Positions 26,401 through 38,055 of a stretch of DNA of 64,000 bases are shown here, one piece after another (position 1 is the stretch's first letter; every line of letters begins with the position of its first letter). Made by a program: the position numbers and the translations under genes. Where the stretch lies: assembly GCA_033675545.1 (NCBI GenBank), contig JAWDGP010001945.1:350001-414000 (forward strand), given 5' to 3'. Origin of the DNA: Elysia crispata (Eukaryota > Mollusca > Gastropoda > Plakobranchidae). The notes under the pieces are model-generated. The model saw only the letters and a list, made by a program, of their open reading frames with translations, had not been told where the DNA came from and ran no database searches.

Positions 26401-29400
26401 GAGGGAAAATACATGTACCTTAAATAAAGTCAACACTAAGATTAAGTTACTTAAAGAGTAAGAAAGCGTAGGATGTAATAATTACTTCTGAATTTTTCAG
26501 TGTGGAAAGATTTTGTTACCGTTAATCAAGTATTTGAGTCTCAAGAACAAAATTTTTAAAAATATTGTAGACTAGCATTACTCCATATGTATGAATAGAG
26601 AGTAAAATGCTGAAGTCTAAATGATTAGTTTGAACTAAAAATAGACATAAAAGGTAGTCAAGGTAGTCATCTTTTTTCAGTAGTTCTAATGTGTCTGTTC
26701 AGTGGGAGAAATCAGAATTTGGAATCATTTCAAGACCAAGAGATAACTTTTTTTTTCCCTTAATCAATGAAAAAGGAAAAACGATATCAATTGAAACTTA
26801 AATATATTTTAGAATCCATAATCTTCAATCAATCAATCAAGATTTTGCCCCCAAAAGCCAGACATACATAAATTTAACAAAATTAAAAACTTTGCAAACA
26901 AGAATGATATTTACAAAAAAAAAAAAAAAAAAAAAAAAAAGAACCAGCCCTCTTAAACATCCTTCCAAACAATAACTAGAATTTACATATACTCATTTTT
27001 AAAGATTTTTTTAACAGCTCCTTCATTTATTGCTCTAAATGTAAGAACATTCTCAGTGAAAATCTGTGACACAATCACAATCTTGGGAGAAAAAGGAGAA
27101 CAAGTCAGCAACTGTTTTGAGCCATACATTAGAAATACATCTATAATGATCTCAACCCGAATAAAAAAAAAAGAAAAAAGAGTTGAGTAAAAATTGAAGG
27201 GACAAATGCATATCTCATGATACACCCAACTACCAAGTAAAAGGATACTCCATATTTATAATCATAACCAATGATTAGGAATCTTTATGAAGTATAATTT
27301 TTGAGGACAGGAATATAAAGAAAGAAACAGAAAAAAATAAACAGCCTCTTCTGCCTCATTCCTTTGCTCTTGCCTGTGAACTTATGAGACAATAACTGTT
27401 GTCACTAAAAGTAACGTTAATACAGGGCTAAATGCTAATAATTAAGATCATGAACCTAGACTTGTTTGAAATTTTATACTTGATAAGGCATTAAAACAAT
27501 TCTTTTCAGCATGGACAATCTGAAATGGTACCTGACACAATCATTGGCACACAAATTGATATTTTTTCTTTTTTTAAATAGATTTTTGACAATTAAGCTT
27601 GCCAAGCTTAAAAGCTGATCTGCAGTCCAAATCTTTAAACTCAAGAAGAAAGATCAACAGGAAATGCAGAATGAAAAATTTTTAAAAATATGAAAAATCA
27701 TACAAGAAATAAAATTATTTGCAAATTTATACAGAACAGCCCTTTGAGGAGAAATTGTCAAGTTAAAAGTATTTCTTTTGAAGTCAGTTTGAGGCTCTTT
27801 TTGTATTTTATTTCTGATAACTTTGTAACCACTCGAGTAAAAGATTGTATACATTTCCAAGCTTTTATTTAAGCGATTCTGTTCTTCAGCAAGTTTAATA
27901 TCACAAAATACAAAAAAAAATTACTTGCCTTTATCAAACCATGAATAAAAATGAAATCAAAAGAAGCTATAAAATTGAAAAGAAAACAGTCATGATTAAA
28001 CAAATAAAAGAATCATGACGAGCTTGTATCTTGTTTCACTATCGTTTCAGGCATAATGCCTTATGTCATTTTGTGACCTCCTTACCAAGAGTGAGAGACC
28101 CATAAGCTCCTTTTCACATTACTCAGTGGCTTAAAAAAATACCTGCTCATTAAATAAACAAAACAAATTCTAAAAGAATATTTTCAAATTTGATGAAGTC
28201 CAGGAACGACAGAACCAATTCTTCAAAGAAGGATTCTACCATACTCACCACACAAGAGGAGACACCATCACAAAATGCAAGGCAAGATTTTGGTTTATGA
28301 GGCCCATTCAAGGGTTGGCAGTTTCTTCTAGAGTGATACTGCAGCATAGTTAGATTTATGTGGGATGAAACTCTGCCGAAGTATTCAACTCTCACAGCAA
28401 AGCTAATTGCAACTTAAGTGCTGTGCACGTGAGATTTGGGGCATACCGGTGGTCTGTGATGATGATGTTGGCATTTTGTGGCATGCATATAACAGGTTGA
28501 AGAGAAATCTTGATGCTGAATATGCAATACAGCTTTTAAACCGCAGATTACAAATAACATTGCTTGGGCGTTGCTACTGATAATTATTGCTGGGGAGAAA
28601 AGGGCAAAACTTTTGTTTTTGCCATTGATGAAGTTATCAATGAACTAATTCACACTGTATAACTCAGCAGACCAGTCTTTGATGAATAGATGAGTAACTG
28701 AAGAGTTGCCATCATGGGATGCGTCTTAAAAATTGAAACTCGGGTTAACCACAAGAATTGACTGCAGAGGAAATGGCTTGAATTTCTTCCTCAACATGCC
28801 AAGCTGCTTGTCACACAGATTTCAAGTAAGCTTGAATTTTCGATCTTTGCCACGTGGTGAAGATTTATGAACGGCGCCCTTTTTATTGAATGCCTTATTT
28901 ATCATTTCTTAAGATGTGTAAACACTCACATTGGCTGAAATTAATGCACATTGATGGCATGATCTTGACTATATATCTATATCAACCATTGCTAGAAGGA
29001 ATTCACACATCCCTTTGAAGAACACTCCAAATAATTTTGATAATTGGACCTATCCTTTGGTTAACATGACTTTTAGCTTCAGCACCCTTAGGCACAGCAA
29101 CTTTTGCACATTTTGCTCAGGATAGTGCTATCTTAAAAGGATACAAATTCCTGATATGTAGATAAAGGTGGATGAGGCTGCACTGCCGTCAAATTAGCAA
29201 GATGATCTTTGCTTGGAAGAGCTGTGTGCACAATGCAGGGATTGGCTCAACAACTACAGCTATGAAATTGGGCCACTACACAACTAGTTCTTTTTAAGCC
29301 TAAACCCTTTTTCGCTTCTTAGGATAGCTTTTTAGGCACTGACAACAACCAAACATATAATTTCCACCACAAACAAAACAGTTTGATACATATGTACATA

Positions 29401-32400
29401 ATTTACAATGCTTACATAGAATTGGGCATTATTGACCAATTTAAAAAAAATATAAAATCCTGCAAAACAAAGACATGCAAGCAAAAGAGAATTCAGGATT
29501 ACTGTTTGAAGGTTTAAAACTTTTGAAACTTAAATCTTTGGCCTATATTCAATATATTTTTATAAATCGCTTCATGCTTTAAATAAAAAAAAACTGTGGT
29601 TATCTCTCTCAGATTAGTCCATAATGCATACGTAATATTTCAGTTCATAAAAATTCTTTATCCTTTACCAAATTTAGATTCATCTAGGCTGTATATGTGA
29701 AAAGAGAAAAAGCCAGTTCTTCAAAAAAAAAAAAAAAAAAAAATAGCAGATCCAATAGTTATTAGAAACGAAATTTCCAATAACATGCCTCTTAATTCAT
29801 GATAATAGATTCCATTACAGAAGTTTAAGTTGTAGAACATTAAAGTCTCTGTCTAAGATCTTACAGCCTTAAGCCAACAAATGTATGAAACAGCTATTGC
29901 TGTAAAACATAAGAGCTTTATTCTTCAGGCAGGAATGTTGTAAGACTGTTAAAAACTTCTATTTCCTATGAAACAATACTTTGACACAGGGGTGCAAAAA
30001 GCTCAAAGAATATGAGAAGGAAAGTTATCAGACCTCCATAAAGCATATAATAAGGTATGCAGCTGATCCATTTCTTCATTGAACACCTACAAAACCAGTC
30101 ACCTTAAATGCTTTCTTCCAGCTTCAATACTCTTGTCAAAAGCATTAATCATATGTGGGCTTTCCTACAATCCTCCTAGTAGCCAACATGCTGCAGTAAT
30201 AAATGGAAAGAAGTCTTAAAAACTTGTTCCAATTGCAGAGAAAATTTCATGAATTTATGTCTGTCCATAATTGAGGCCAGAAAAACTTTTTTCATACACC
30301 CATTGCCTTAAGGGGTAAAATGTTTTCAAATAGGAAACAGGTTATCATCGGTGGGAAGTTGAAAATATCTTAGATCTGGATCTAAATTTAATCAACACCA
30401 ATCATATTTTATCACAATAAAGCCACTTTTGAAAGACACTAGCTATAAAAAAAAATTACTGATTCAAGATGATCTAAATAATATTAGAAAGCCAATTGCC
30501 TGCGAAGGTGGAAGCTTCACTTTGCCTTGTGACCTCTGCCTATCATGTCATGTCTTGCGAGTCTAGCTAATTCATTGTTAATGCCGAAATTATTTTGGAT
30601 TAGTTGTAAATTGGTTAAACAGTATTTCTAAAGAAAAATATAAGTTGGAAATTATTAACCATTTTGCTTTAACTCTTTACCTACTTCATTATTTTATGGG
30701 TTTATGACTGAATTAACTTTCTTAATTGAAGGAGCAATGAAATATATTAATATAGCCAGCATGAGTGAGCCGATATATCTGTTAAAGTCCATTTATATAG
30801 TTGTTTTTTTTTTAGCCGATATATCAGCTAAAAGTAGGTGAAGACTTAAGAGCGTTAGTTCTGGCCAACACAAATCTATACTTTAATAATTCAATATAGT
30901 GTTACAGTGAAGTTCGATTCCAAAGAACTCTGGCTCTAAGTAAACTTGTCTCCTATAAAGCAGCTAAAATGCCCAAAATTTTTCTTATATAACCTTCCTA
31001 AAAACATCTCAAACAACAAACTCACTCAGAAACTTCAATTGTACAGTGTGTAAAATACTCTAAGCTTTTCAATGGAACATGAACTATGAAATAAGACCAA
31101 AAAGTCATGCATATATATATATATATGCAAATTGGACAAAAACGTCAAGCTAGTTGTTGCACAGGTTATGTTAAAACAATTGAAATTATTTAAGCCATGA
31201 AGTATGTTTTAGTGACAATTCTTTTCCTTTGTACAATAACAACCTGGCTTCAACAAACCTCTTATTAATAAATCACATTTTTGAACAGAATATGCTCATT
31301 TGCCAGGTCCAAGATTCACTGTACTGTAATTTTAAACTTTACTGATTAAGGCTATAAAATGATTTTCATATGCTTTTTCCTATGCATACAACAAACTTGA
31401 AGTTTTGTTTAAGCCTATATAATTTGATTACTTTTAACTATTCCAATGTACAGCGGTATGACCTACTATGTAGTTATTTCAAATGGAAATAAAGGTAAAA
31501 AGTGCATTTTTACAAAAGAAAATTCAGGACATTTAGATTAATTTTTTACCTGAGCTTCTATCCAGCATGGAAGGGGAGAAAGATCATTGAGTTCAAGGTA
31601 TTTCATATTTAAAGCTCTTGGATTGTCTGACTTTGTGCTTTTCAATCAGATAACCATTTCTACCTGTTTTGGAGCCAAGTCTTGAACCTAAATCTAGATA
31701 TTTCGATATTTCGAGAATTAATTTTTTTAAAGAGAATTCTTTGATACACAAATTATTTAGAATATTTTACTTTGTATAGTAATGCTCACGCTGATGAAAT
31801 ACTGATATGCTGAGAGTAAAACCCCTTATTCAGCCAGTAACAATTGAAATGGAGGTGAAACAGCTATAGACAGTTTCCTTGCTAAGAACAAATTTTAGTT
31901 ACAAAAAAGAAAAATAGATATCAATACTACAACTTGTACAAACAGTAAAGAAAAACTAGAATAACACCTTGCATCAATTTTTGAGGTATCACCTGATTAT
32001 CAAGAATATTCAAAATAAATTCCTTTTCTTCATTTCTTTTTACTCATCAGATATTCCAATCAGAAAACTTATACCCTAGATGAATCTACAGGCAAAACCC
32101 CCCCCCCAAAAAAAAAGAGCCCCACACACACACATCTCCTTCCAGATCAGTCTGCTACTGTTTGCAGCCAGAGGATATCCTTTTCACCCATGGACAACAA
32201 CCATGCAGTCAATTGGGAACTTAATTTATGCCCCTCATCCAAATTACTCAGAATACCTTACCAAGTTCGCATGTCTGCAATCTGTAATATTTTTCTTCAG
32301 CAATTTTAAGCAATAAATTATTGGAAGAAGAGAAAAGGAAAAAAAGCAATACTGAGCATCTGGGTGTTTTATCCATATAAAGTTTCCTGAAGGTTTGCCT

Positions 32401-32498
32401 TGGCAAGGAAAAGCTAAATGATAATCAGAGGTATAAGAGAACAGAACTAGAGGCTAAGGGCAGGAAAATTTAAGTGTTAAAAGGTGAAAAGAGGAGAG

Positions 32499-32535
<37 letters not shown>

Positions 32536-35500
32536 TAATGGAGAAAAGCCATAATAAGTGTGCCATGATAGTTAAGGCGGCAGTGACAGAATTCAGGGCA
32601 CAACATCCTCTGGCTAGAATTTTGCCTGCATAGGCTACACAAGACGCATTCATGCAACTTCGGAGCAGAATGGCCTTGTATGTGAGGAGAGAATACAGCA
32701 CCTTTCACATAGTTTTGTCATTTTGAAGAAAAAAAATGGTTGTATGAGATATACATCAAAAGTAATAAAAACTAAATTAAAGAAATAGTCAAACAATATT
32801 TTTACAGACAAGGACAGATTACAAAATGCACAAATATACATAAAGCTCTCTGCACAACACTATTAGTACCATCTCGACGCAGTACACACTTTTCCTCTTT
32901 GTATTTGGATCTTGCAAATGCACTTGAATTTTTTTTCTTTCTTTAGCATTTATGACAGCACTGTGTGGTTAACCATAAAAGCCTCATGCTATACCTAATA
33001 ATGCAAAATACCATGGCTGTATATCACAGATTTGAGCAAAGGAATGACACTTTTCAGGCAAGCATCTGTTGAACATTTTCATCTGCAGCTGAAATTGTCA
33101 GCTGTTGCAGGAGAGAAGATAAGGCAGGTTTCATCCCAATGCAGGTGTTACCTTTAACGACCTGTTTCACTTAACTCTTGGAAAGGTGAGTGGCTTTGTT
33201 TGGGACATGTGGGAAACTCTTTTCAAGTGACATTCCCTGTGGGCCTTTGACTGCTGCCCAAGAGATCGATATCAACATATACCATTGAAGAAACAGAGGG
33301 ATGTAATATACACCTGTCAGGGGTAAACTTCCATGCTGTCAATTCATTTTGCTTTTGCTTGAGTTTGTCCTTGTGGTCATCCATCTCTTTGGCCATTCGC
33401 TGGAACACAAGATTAATAGCTGGGTCTAACAGCATGGATCGCAGCTGAGCTGTGTTCTGTGTCTGGGCTTGCTTCATTTCCTGGATCTGGTTCTGAGATG
33501 CAAATAAAAAAGATGAATAATTGTTATGAAGGAGTATCAAACATTTACTTGAGTGGTAAAAAATTCAGTTGCCTAAACCTGTATTATTTTGCAGTTATCT
33601 TTCATGGACATCTATTGAAAATAAGATTCCTGAAACAAAAAAAAAAAGAAAAATTCAAATCAACTTACCCATGGTTTTAAAAGATCACCTTAAATAACAA
33701 TCAATTTCAATTTAAATTCAAAGCTTTCCTTAAACAAAATTTCTTCTAAGGACTTTTTGTATAGATACTGCTGATAAAGCATACCATAGGTCAACATCTG
33801 AAATGATCTCTGCAAGGCACTATTGGTATACAATACTTCTACTATAATCCAAGATAAGTTCTGGCGCTAATGAGGTCTCTAGGCCTCTGAAGAAATTTGT
33901 TTTTATAAATGTACCAAACTGGATATAGCACCCAAACAAAGTGCACATGCCGAGTGAGTCTAAGTGACTTGACATGTTATCTCTTAATAAATGAATGGTA
34001 TGAGAAGGTATCAATATACATGCACGTACAAAGTATTACAAATAATAAATTAAAAATTGTTTCAAAGAGATTTTTTAACCTATAAATGGTTAAACAGTTC
34101 AGCATAGATGGAATTTAAACTATGAAGGTGTGTAGATAAATAAATGTCTTCTTTAATTGTTTGGAATGAAATGAAAGTAAAAAATTAAAAGCAAAAAACA
34201 CCCCCCCCCAAAAAAAAACAACAAAACAACAAAACAAAAAAACAACAAAGGCAAAATTGGTTGTTCCAATAATATATAATACCAAAAACTTCTTTACATG
34301 TAATAAGAGAAAAAATCCCAAAGTCAGCCAGGTATTGGTTTTAAATCAGAGGGTAGCTTTAGATCAAACTCATGGAAAAAAACCCCTCAAAATTATCTTC
34401 ACATTTGACTAAATCTAAGTCATTTTAACCCAATTCCTATCAATTTTCCCTTTTCTTCTTTGAAAGATATCTCTGGACCAACTCTTGTCTCTATTTCAAG
34501 TGGATGTTGAGGAGAAACAAACCTCTCAAAAACAAATTAATCTTAAAACCATAAAAAAAACGAAACAAAAAAGTAAGCTGTAAACAATACATTTTCTGAA
34601 GTATGAGAACTCTTTTACATAACTTTAACATCTTATTTTACGCTCAATTTAATAGTTGAGCTCCGGCATCAATGTAAGAGTTCCTCACATTTTGTTAAGG
34701 ATCACCCTGGACCCAGACAAAATCTAGAAATATTTTCTATCAAGAAATTCAGTACATCTGTTTTCATAAGCAGAAATCAGTACTTTACAATATGTCATTC
34801 TTAACAGTCTTTCAGTTCAGAGATAAAATCACAAACTTACCATGCAGTCTTGCAGCTCTTGCTCTTTGTTTGTTAGTCTCATGACAAGTGTGTGTTCTCG
34901 TCTTGCATTTTCTGCACTGCTAAGTTTAGTCTTGCTATCTTCATCTTTTGTTTCATCTTCTTCAGCTGGGAATGCAGAAAAGATTATCTTAAAAACGAAA
35001 ACAACCAGATCCCAGCCTGGAAAATCAAAAAAATTGTTCCAGGAATATCAAGCTGTTCATGCATGATGCAACTTATTCTAGATTCATACTTATCTTAACT
35101 GATGTCATATCTGCTGTTCACTCATTTAAAAATAATTTTCAAGAATTCGTACTAAAAGAGCCAATTCTACAGCAAATAAATTAAAAAAAAAACCATTGGC
35201 TGTTAAAACTTAAATTGTTTGTGCCATTTTGTAAAACTACAAATCTATATTCCACTTCTTTTTATTAACATGTCTGCAATACTGTATAAAAATTCAAATG
35301 CATGATTGAATGAAACTCACAACATCCTTGAAATCAAAGAAGAGAGAGGTTTTATACCCTTTATGCGTCCAGAATAAGAGCATTACAGACATATTTAAAA
35401 TTTGAGAAAGGTTACCTGATGACAACCGCCTTCAATTAAAAAAAAATTAGCTTATTACTGGCACTGCTTCATTGATCAACTAAAATGCAGCCCATTATGT

Positions 35501-38037
35501 CATCATGGCCCATCTAAATACAAAACATTCTGCAACCTTCAAAGTAGTGGGTTATTGCTTCTGTCTGGTTTACCTTCTTCAGTCTTTGTTCCTTCTTAAT
35601 TGGACTACTTCTTAAGTCAAAAAAGATAGAATGTACAATAGCTCTGCTCTACAAATACTTTAAGATTGACAAAAAGGAAATTAAATTACAGCTTTCTATG
35701 GAAGCAATGGAACTATTCTTCGTCAAAGAACAAAAAAGGTGATATTCTGGATTTAAAGCAAGTTTGTGTGTGTGTGTATCTATATTTTATACACATACAT
35801 GGAGCTATTTAAATTGGGTACTCTACTTAGGATTTAAGCAGGCAAGAGCAGATATTAACGCAATTTAACCATTCATTAAATAGATACATATAAGTCTATA
35901 AACCTTATCTTTTAGTTTTAAAATAATATGCATACGTAATTTATTAGGCAGAGACATTCATAAAGAACTTTATATCTACCCTTAGAATTAAATGCATACT
36001 TTCAAACGCTAAGATATTTGTAAAGCTTTTCCATCTCATCCTTGAGCAACTAGAAAACCTGAAAACGAAGTCTCATTTGAAAACTGAAAATATCCCCCAC
36101 AGGACAAACTTTATTAAAAGACTAAGAGGAATTATATTTTAATTTTATTTTAATGCCTTAACTCAGTCCCACATAACCAAACCTCATGTAAACCTCAATT
36201 TACATCTAGAGGACACTTTACACTTTAAATTGGTTATTTGAGTTTCGTTTTTGGACTAGAATTAGATGGTGACTTGATTCGAAACTTTCCATTTTTGGCC
36301 ATTTCAAGGCCTAGGCTAGATTTAAGCTTTGAGTTAGGATGGTTGTTCGATTGAATCTTCTCAGGGATGCTCCAGAAACCATTTATTCTTATTATCTGCA
36401 TGCCTATCCCTACAATCAGGATAAAAATAATGACCATTGCTCACTTGATTTTGTGAGTCATATTGTGATATTGAGTGCAATGTTGGTGGTGAAAAAATTG
36501 AAATGGTGGTCAAATCAGCCTTTCGTGACAGAGAATTCTTAGAAAAATATTTCTCGTAAAAAAACCAAAAAACCCTTGCTTTATTAAAAATTGAAGACCT
36601 CTAGTTTTTTTTTTTTTTCAGTTTAATTTATAATTTTACTTTGTTATGTTTGATTCTTATATATATATATTTTTTTTTTCAAATCTAGTTTGTTCTTTGC
36701 AAGGAGATATGTCCCTTCTCTTAGGGTTAGGCTTTGCCTGAGCTTAGGTGGGATTAAGTTAAAAAATACACTTTTCCCAGATAAAAACTAGCAAGTTATG
36801 CTCAAATAATGTCAGCAAGACAATATTACTTCATGACATCCTTAAAAAAAAGGCTGGTCAGGTATGTTCAAGTTGCCAACATCTCTTTAACTTGTCTTTA
36901 AAGAAATCTAAGAGGTAAGAAGACAAAACCTCCATTTCAGTTTGCTTTTGTTTATTTTTACCTGGCTCAGGACGTTTCCTGTGCTTTGAATGTGAATGAG
37001 AGTAGCTGCTGCTTTGATCATCCTGTTCCCTCTCACGATCTCGGCTTCTGTTACAAATTATAAGAGAATGACTTTTGCTTAGAAAAATGACCATGGTCAT
37101 TGTAATTAGTTAATGAGCAAAAAAGTTGACAAAGATGTATCATGTAAAAGAGTCATAAATTTCTCACAGTAAAAGAACAATGAATACCTCCATTCTGGCT
37201 TCATAAAGATGAAACATTTTGATCAAAGCTCAAATAGTCTGAGCTACAGCAGTACAGGTACACTGGCACATGCAAACCCTACAAATACGAGGAAAATGTC
37301 TTGTGACATCTATTTAGATCCCATTGAATTGAACTGGTGTTCAGTCCACCAGCATTTATAAGAGCCACAAAGTGTAACTCCCGAACTCAGGCAATTTACA
37401 TAAAATTGCCATGAGCATGGGGCAAGGTGCAAGTCAGGGTTCCTGCAAGGGGCCTTTTCCTTCTGATGCTCATAAATAAACAAGTCCTTACAGGGCATGC
37501 AGCAGCCGTGTGTCTTTGTGACACTCTGAATTTTGGTGCCTCAGAAGTCAAGCACCCCCCCCCCCTTCCTAAATACTCATAAAAATAGTTATCATGGCTC
37601 AACAGTAAATCACGGACCTGTTTAAAAATTTCATTTTTATAAGAAGATCTATTCAATAATTTCAAAATCATTTTTATCAGCTGATATTATTTAAAAAAAA
37701 AAAGAAAACAAAACAAAACAAAAAACATTGATATAGACATTCTTATCTTACTTGTATTTGTCAAAATGCTCCTCTTTGCCTGAACTGTCATCAAATTCTA
37801 GGCGAGGCTGTAAAAAAAAAATCATGCAACTGATTAAAAACAGTCATGATTAATGCTTCAATCTACTCTGTCTTACTCAGTACTTGTCAAGACTTCATCT
37901 GCTTTAAACTGATTGTGAAGATCTTGATATTTTTATCCTACCATGATCTCATTACAATTTATATGCAATTTTTGTAATTAAAGTTCAATAATATTCAGTG
38001 ATGCCCTTACCCTTTTAGGTGATGAGGTTTCCGACAT
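23483..38037 (-). CDS. WTAP: WTAP, regulatory subunit of the m6A RNA methyltransferase complex
   Basis: Seven coding exons on the minus strand: 38037-38011 (ATG), 37807-37752, 37047-36962, 34965-34841, 33492-33314, 26380-26226 and 24645-23483 (stop). Phases agree throughout and give 596 residues. The family core spans roughly residues 75-255 and is coiled-coil: ARREHTLVMRLTNKEQELQD, LRSMLLDPAINLVFQRM, LTAWKFTPDSQTG, ARCRMLLQENQELG, and EEDVEGMQGMIFMLRQQL. These match human WTAP closely. WTAP joins METTL3-METTL14 to the wider writer complex in nuclear speckles and influences splicing (fl(2)d in Drosophila). The C-terminal 300 residues are Ser/Thr/Asn/Gln-rich and longer than in human (396 in all). 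The vertebrate segment with ELILRWKQYEAYVQALE is not in the exons found; a short Arg/Ser/His-rich exon stands there instead. Another small exon may have been missed. Confidence 0.93.
25392..25650 (-). mobile_element. pogo/Tigger-like MITE in WTAP intron 6
   Basis: Ends CAGTGGAACTC and, in reverse, CAGTGAAGCCC lie between TA at 25390-25391 and 25651-25652. It is 259 bp with no coding capacity. It shares terminal motifs (GGAATAACAA, TTGCTATAAC) with the element at 20555-21092. Strand is arbitrary. Confidence 0.7.
28400..29330. other. Mixed-composition block in WTAP intron 5, not identified
   Basis: This part is less AT-rich than its surroundings and has little homopolymer sequence, which suggests former coding or element sequence, but no frame on either strand is long and no motif was recognised. 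It may be an old transposon body. Confidence 0.3.
30673..30845 (+). mobile_element. Small piggyBac-type MITE flanked by TTAA
   Basis: A 173-bp segment between TTAA at 30669-30672 and 30846-30849. The ends CTCTTTACCTACTT and, in reverse, GTCTTCACCTACTT match at 12 of 14 positions. Two copies of a GCCGATATATC motif lie at about 30770 and 30815, comparable in position to the hairpins of the 18.5 kb element. It lies in WTAP intron 5. Confidence 0.6.
30905..31321 (+). mobile_element. pogo/Tigger-like non-autonomous DNA transposon
   Basis: Ends CAGTGAAGTTCGATTCCAAAG and, in reverse, CAGTGAATCTTGGACC are flanked by TA (30903-30904 and 31322-31323). It is 417 bp, AT-rich inside, with no frame. It begins only 55 bp after the TTAA-flanked MITE, so two insertions sit side by side. 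Confidence 0.6.
36211..36760 (+). repeat. Dispersed repeat family B, copy 1
   Basis: About 550 bp in WTAP intron 3 with a second copy at 46218-46760 in the same orientation. Shared blocks include TTGAATCTTCTCAGGGATGC (36351 and 46371), CTTGCTTTATTAA, AAGACCTC and ATGTCCCTTCT. The two are clearly homologous but diverged by substitutions and small gaps. No coding capacity; superfamily unknown. Confidence 0.75.
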
Positions 38038-38055
38038 TATAACTGCACTAACCTG
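38038..38055 (-). other. 5' UTR part of WTAP exon 1 with upstream splice acceptor
   Basis: Read on the minus strand, a T-rich tract and TTTTCCACAG (ending at 38053) precede GTTAGTGCAGTTATA and the ATG. This is a good acceptor, so at least one non-coding exon should lie further upstream, perhaps near the SOD2 promoter at 49.1 kb. Confidence 0.55.

Noticed and set aside
36040-36080. Minus-strand frame LLKDEMEKLYKYLSV after a TAG, a possible missed WTAP exon
   Set aside because: It has no usable donor in frame and does not resemble the WTAP N-terminal segment.
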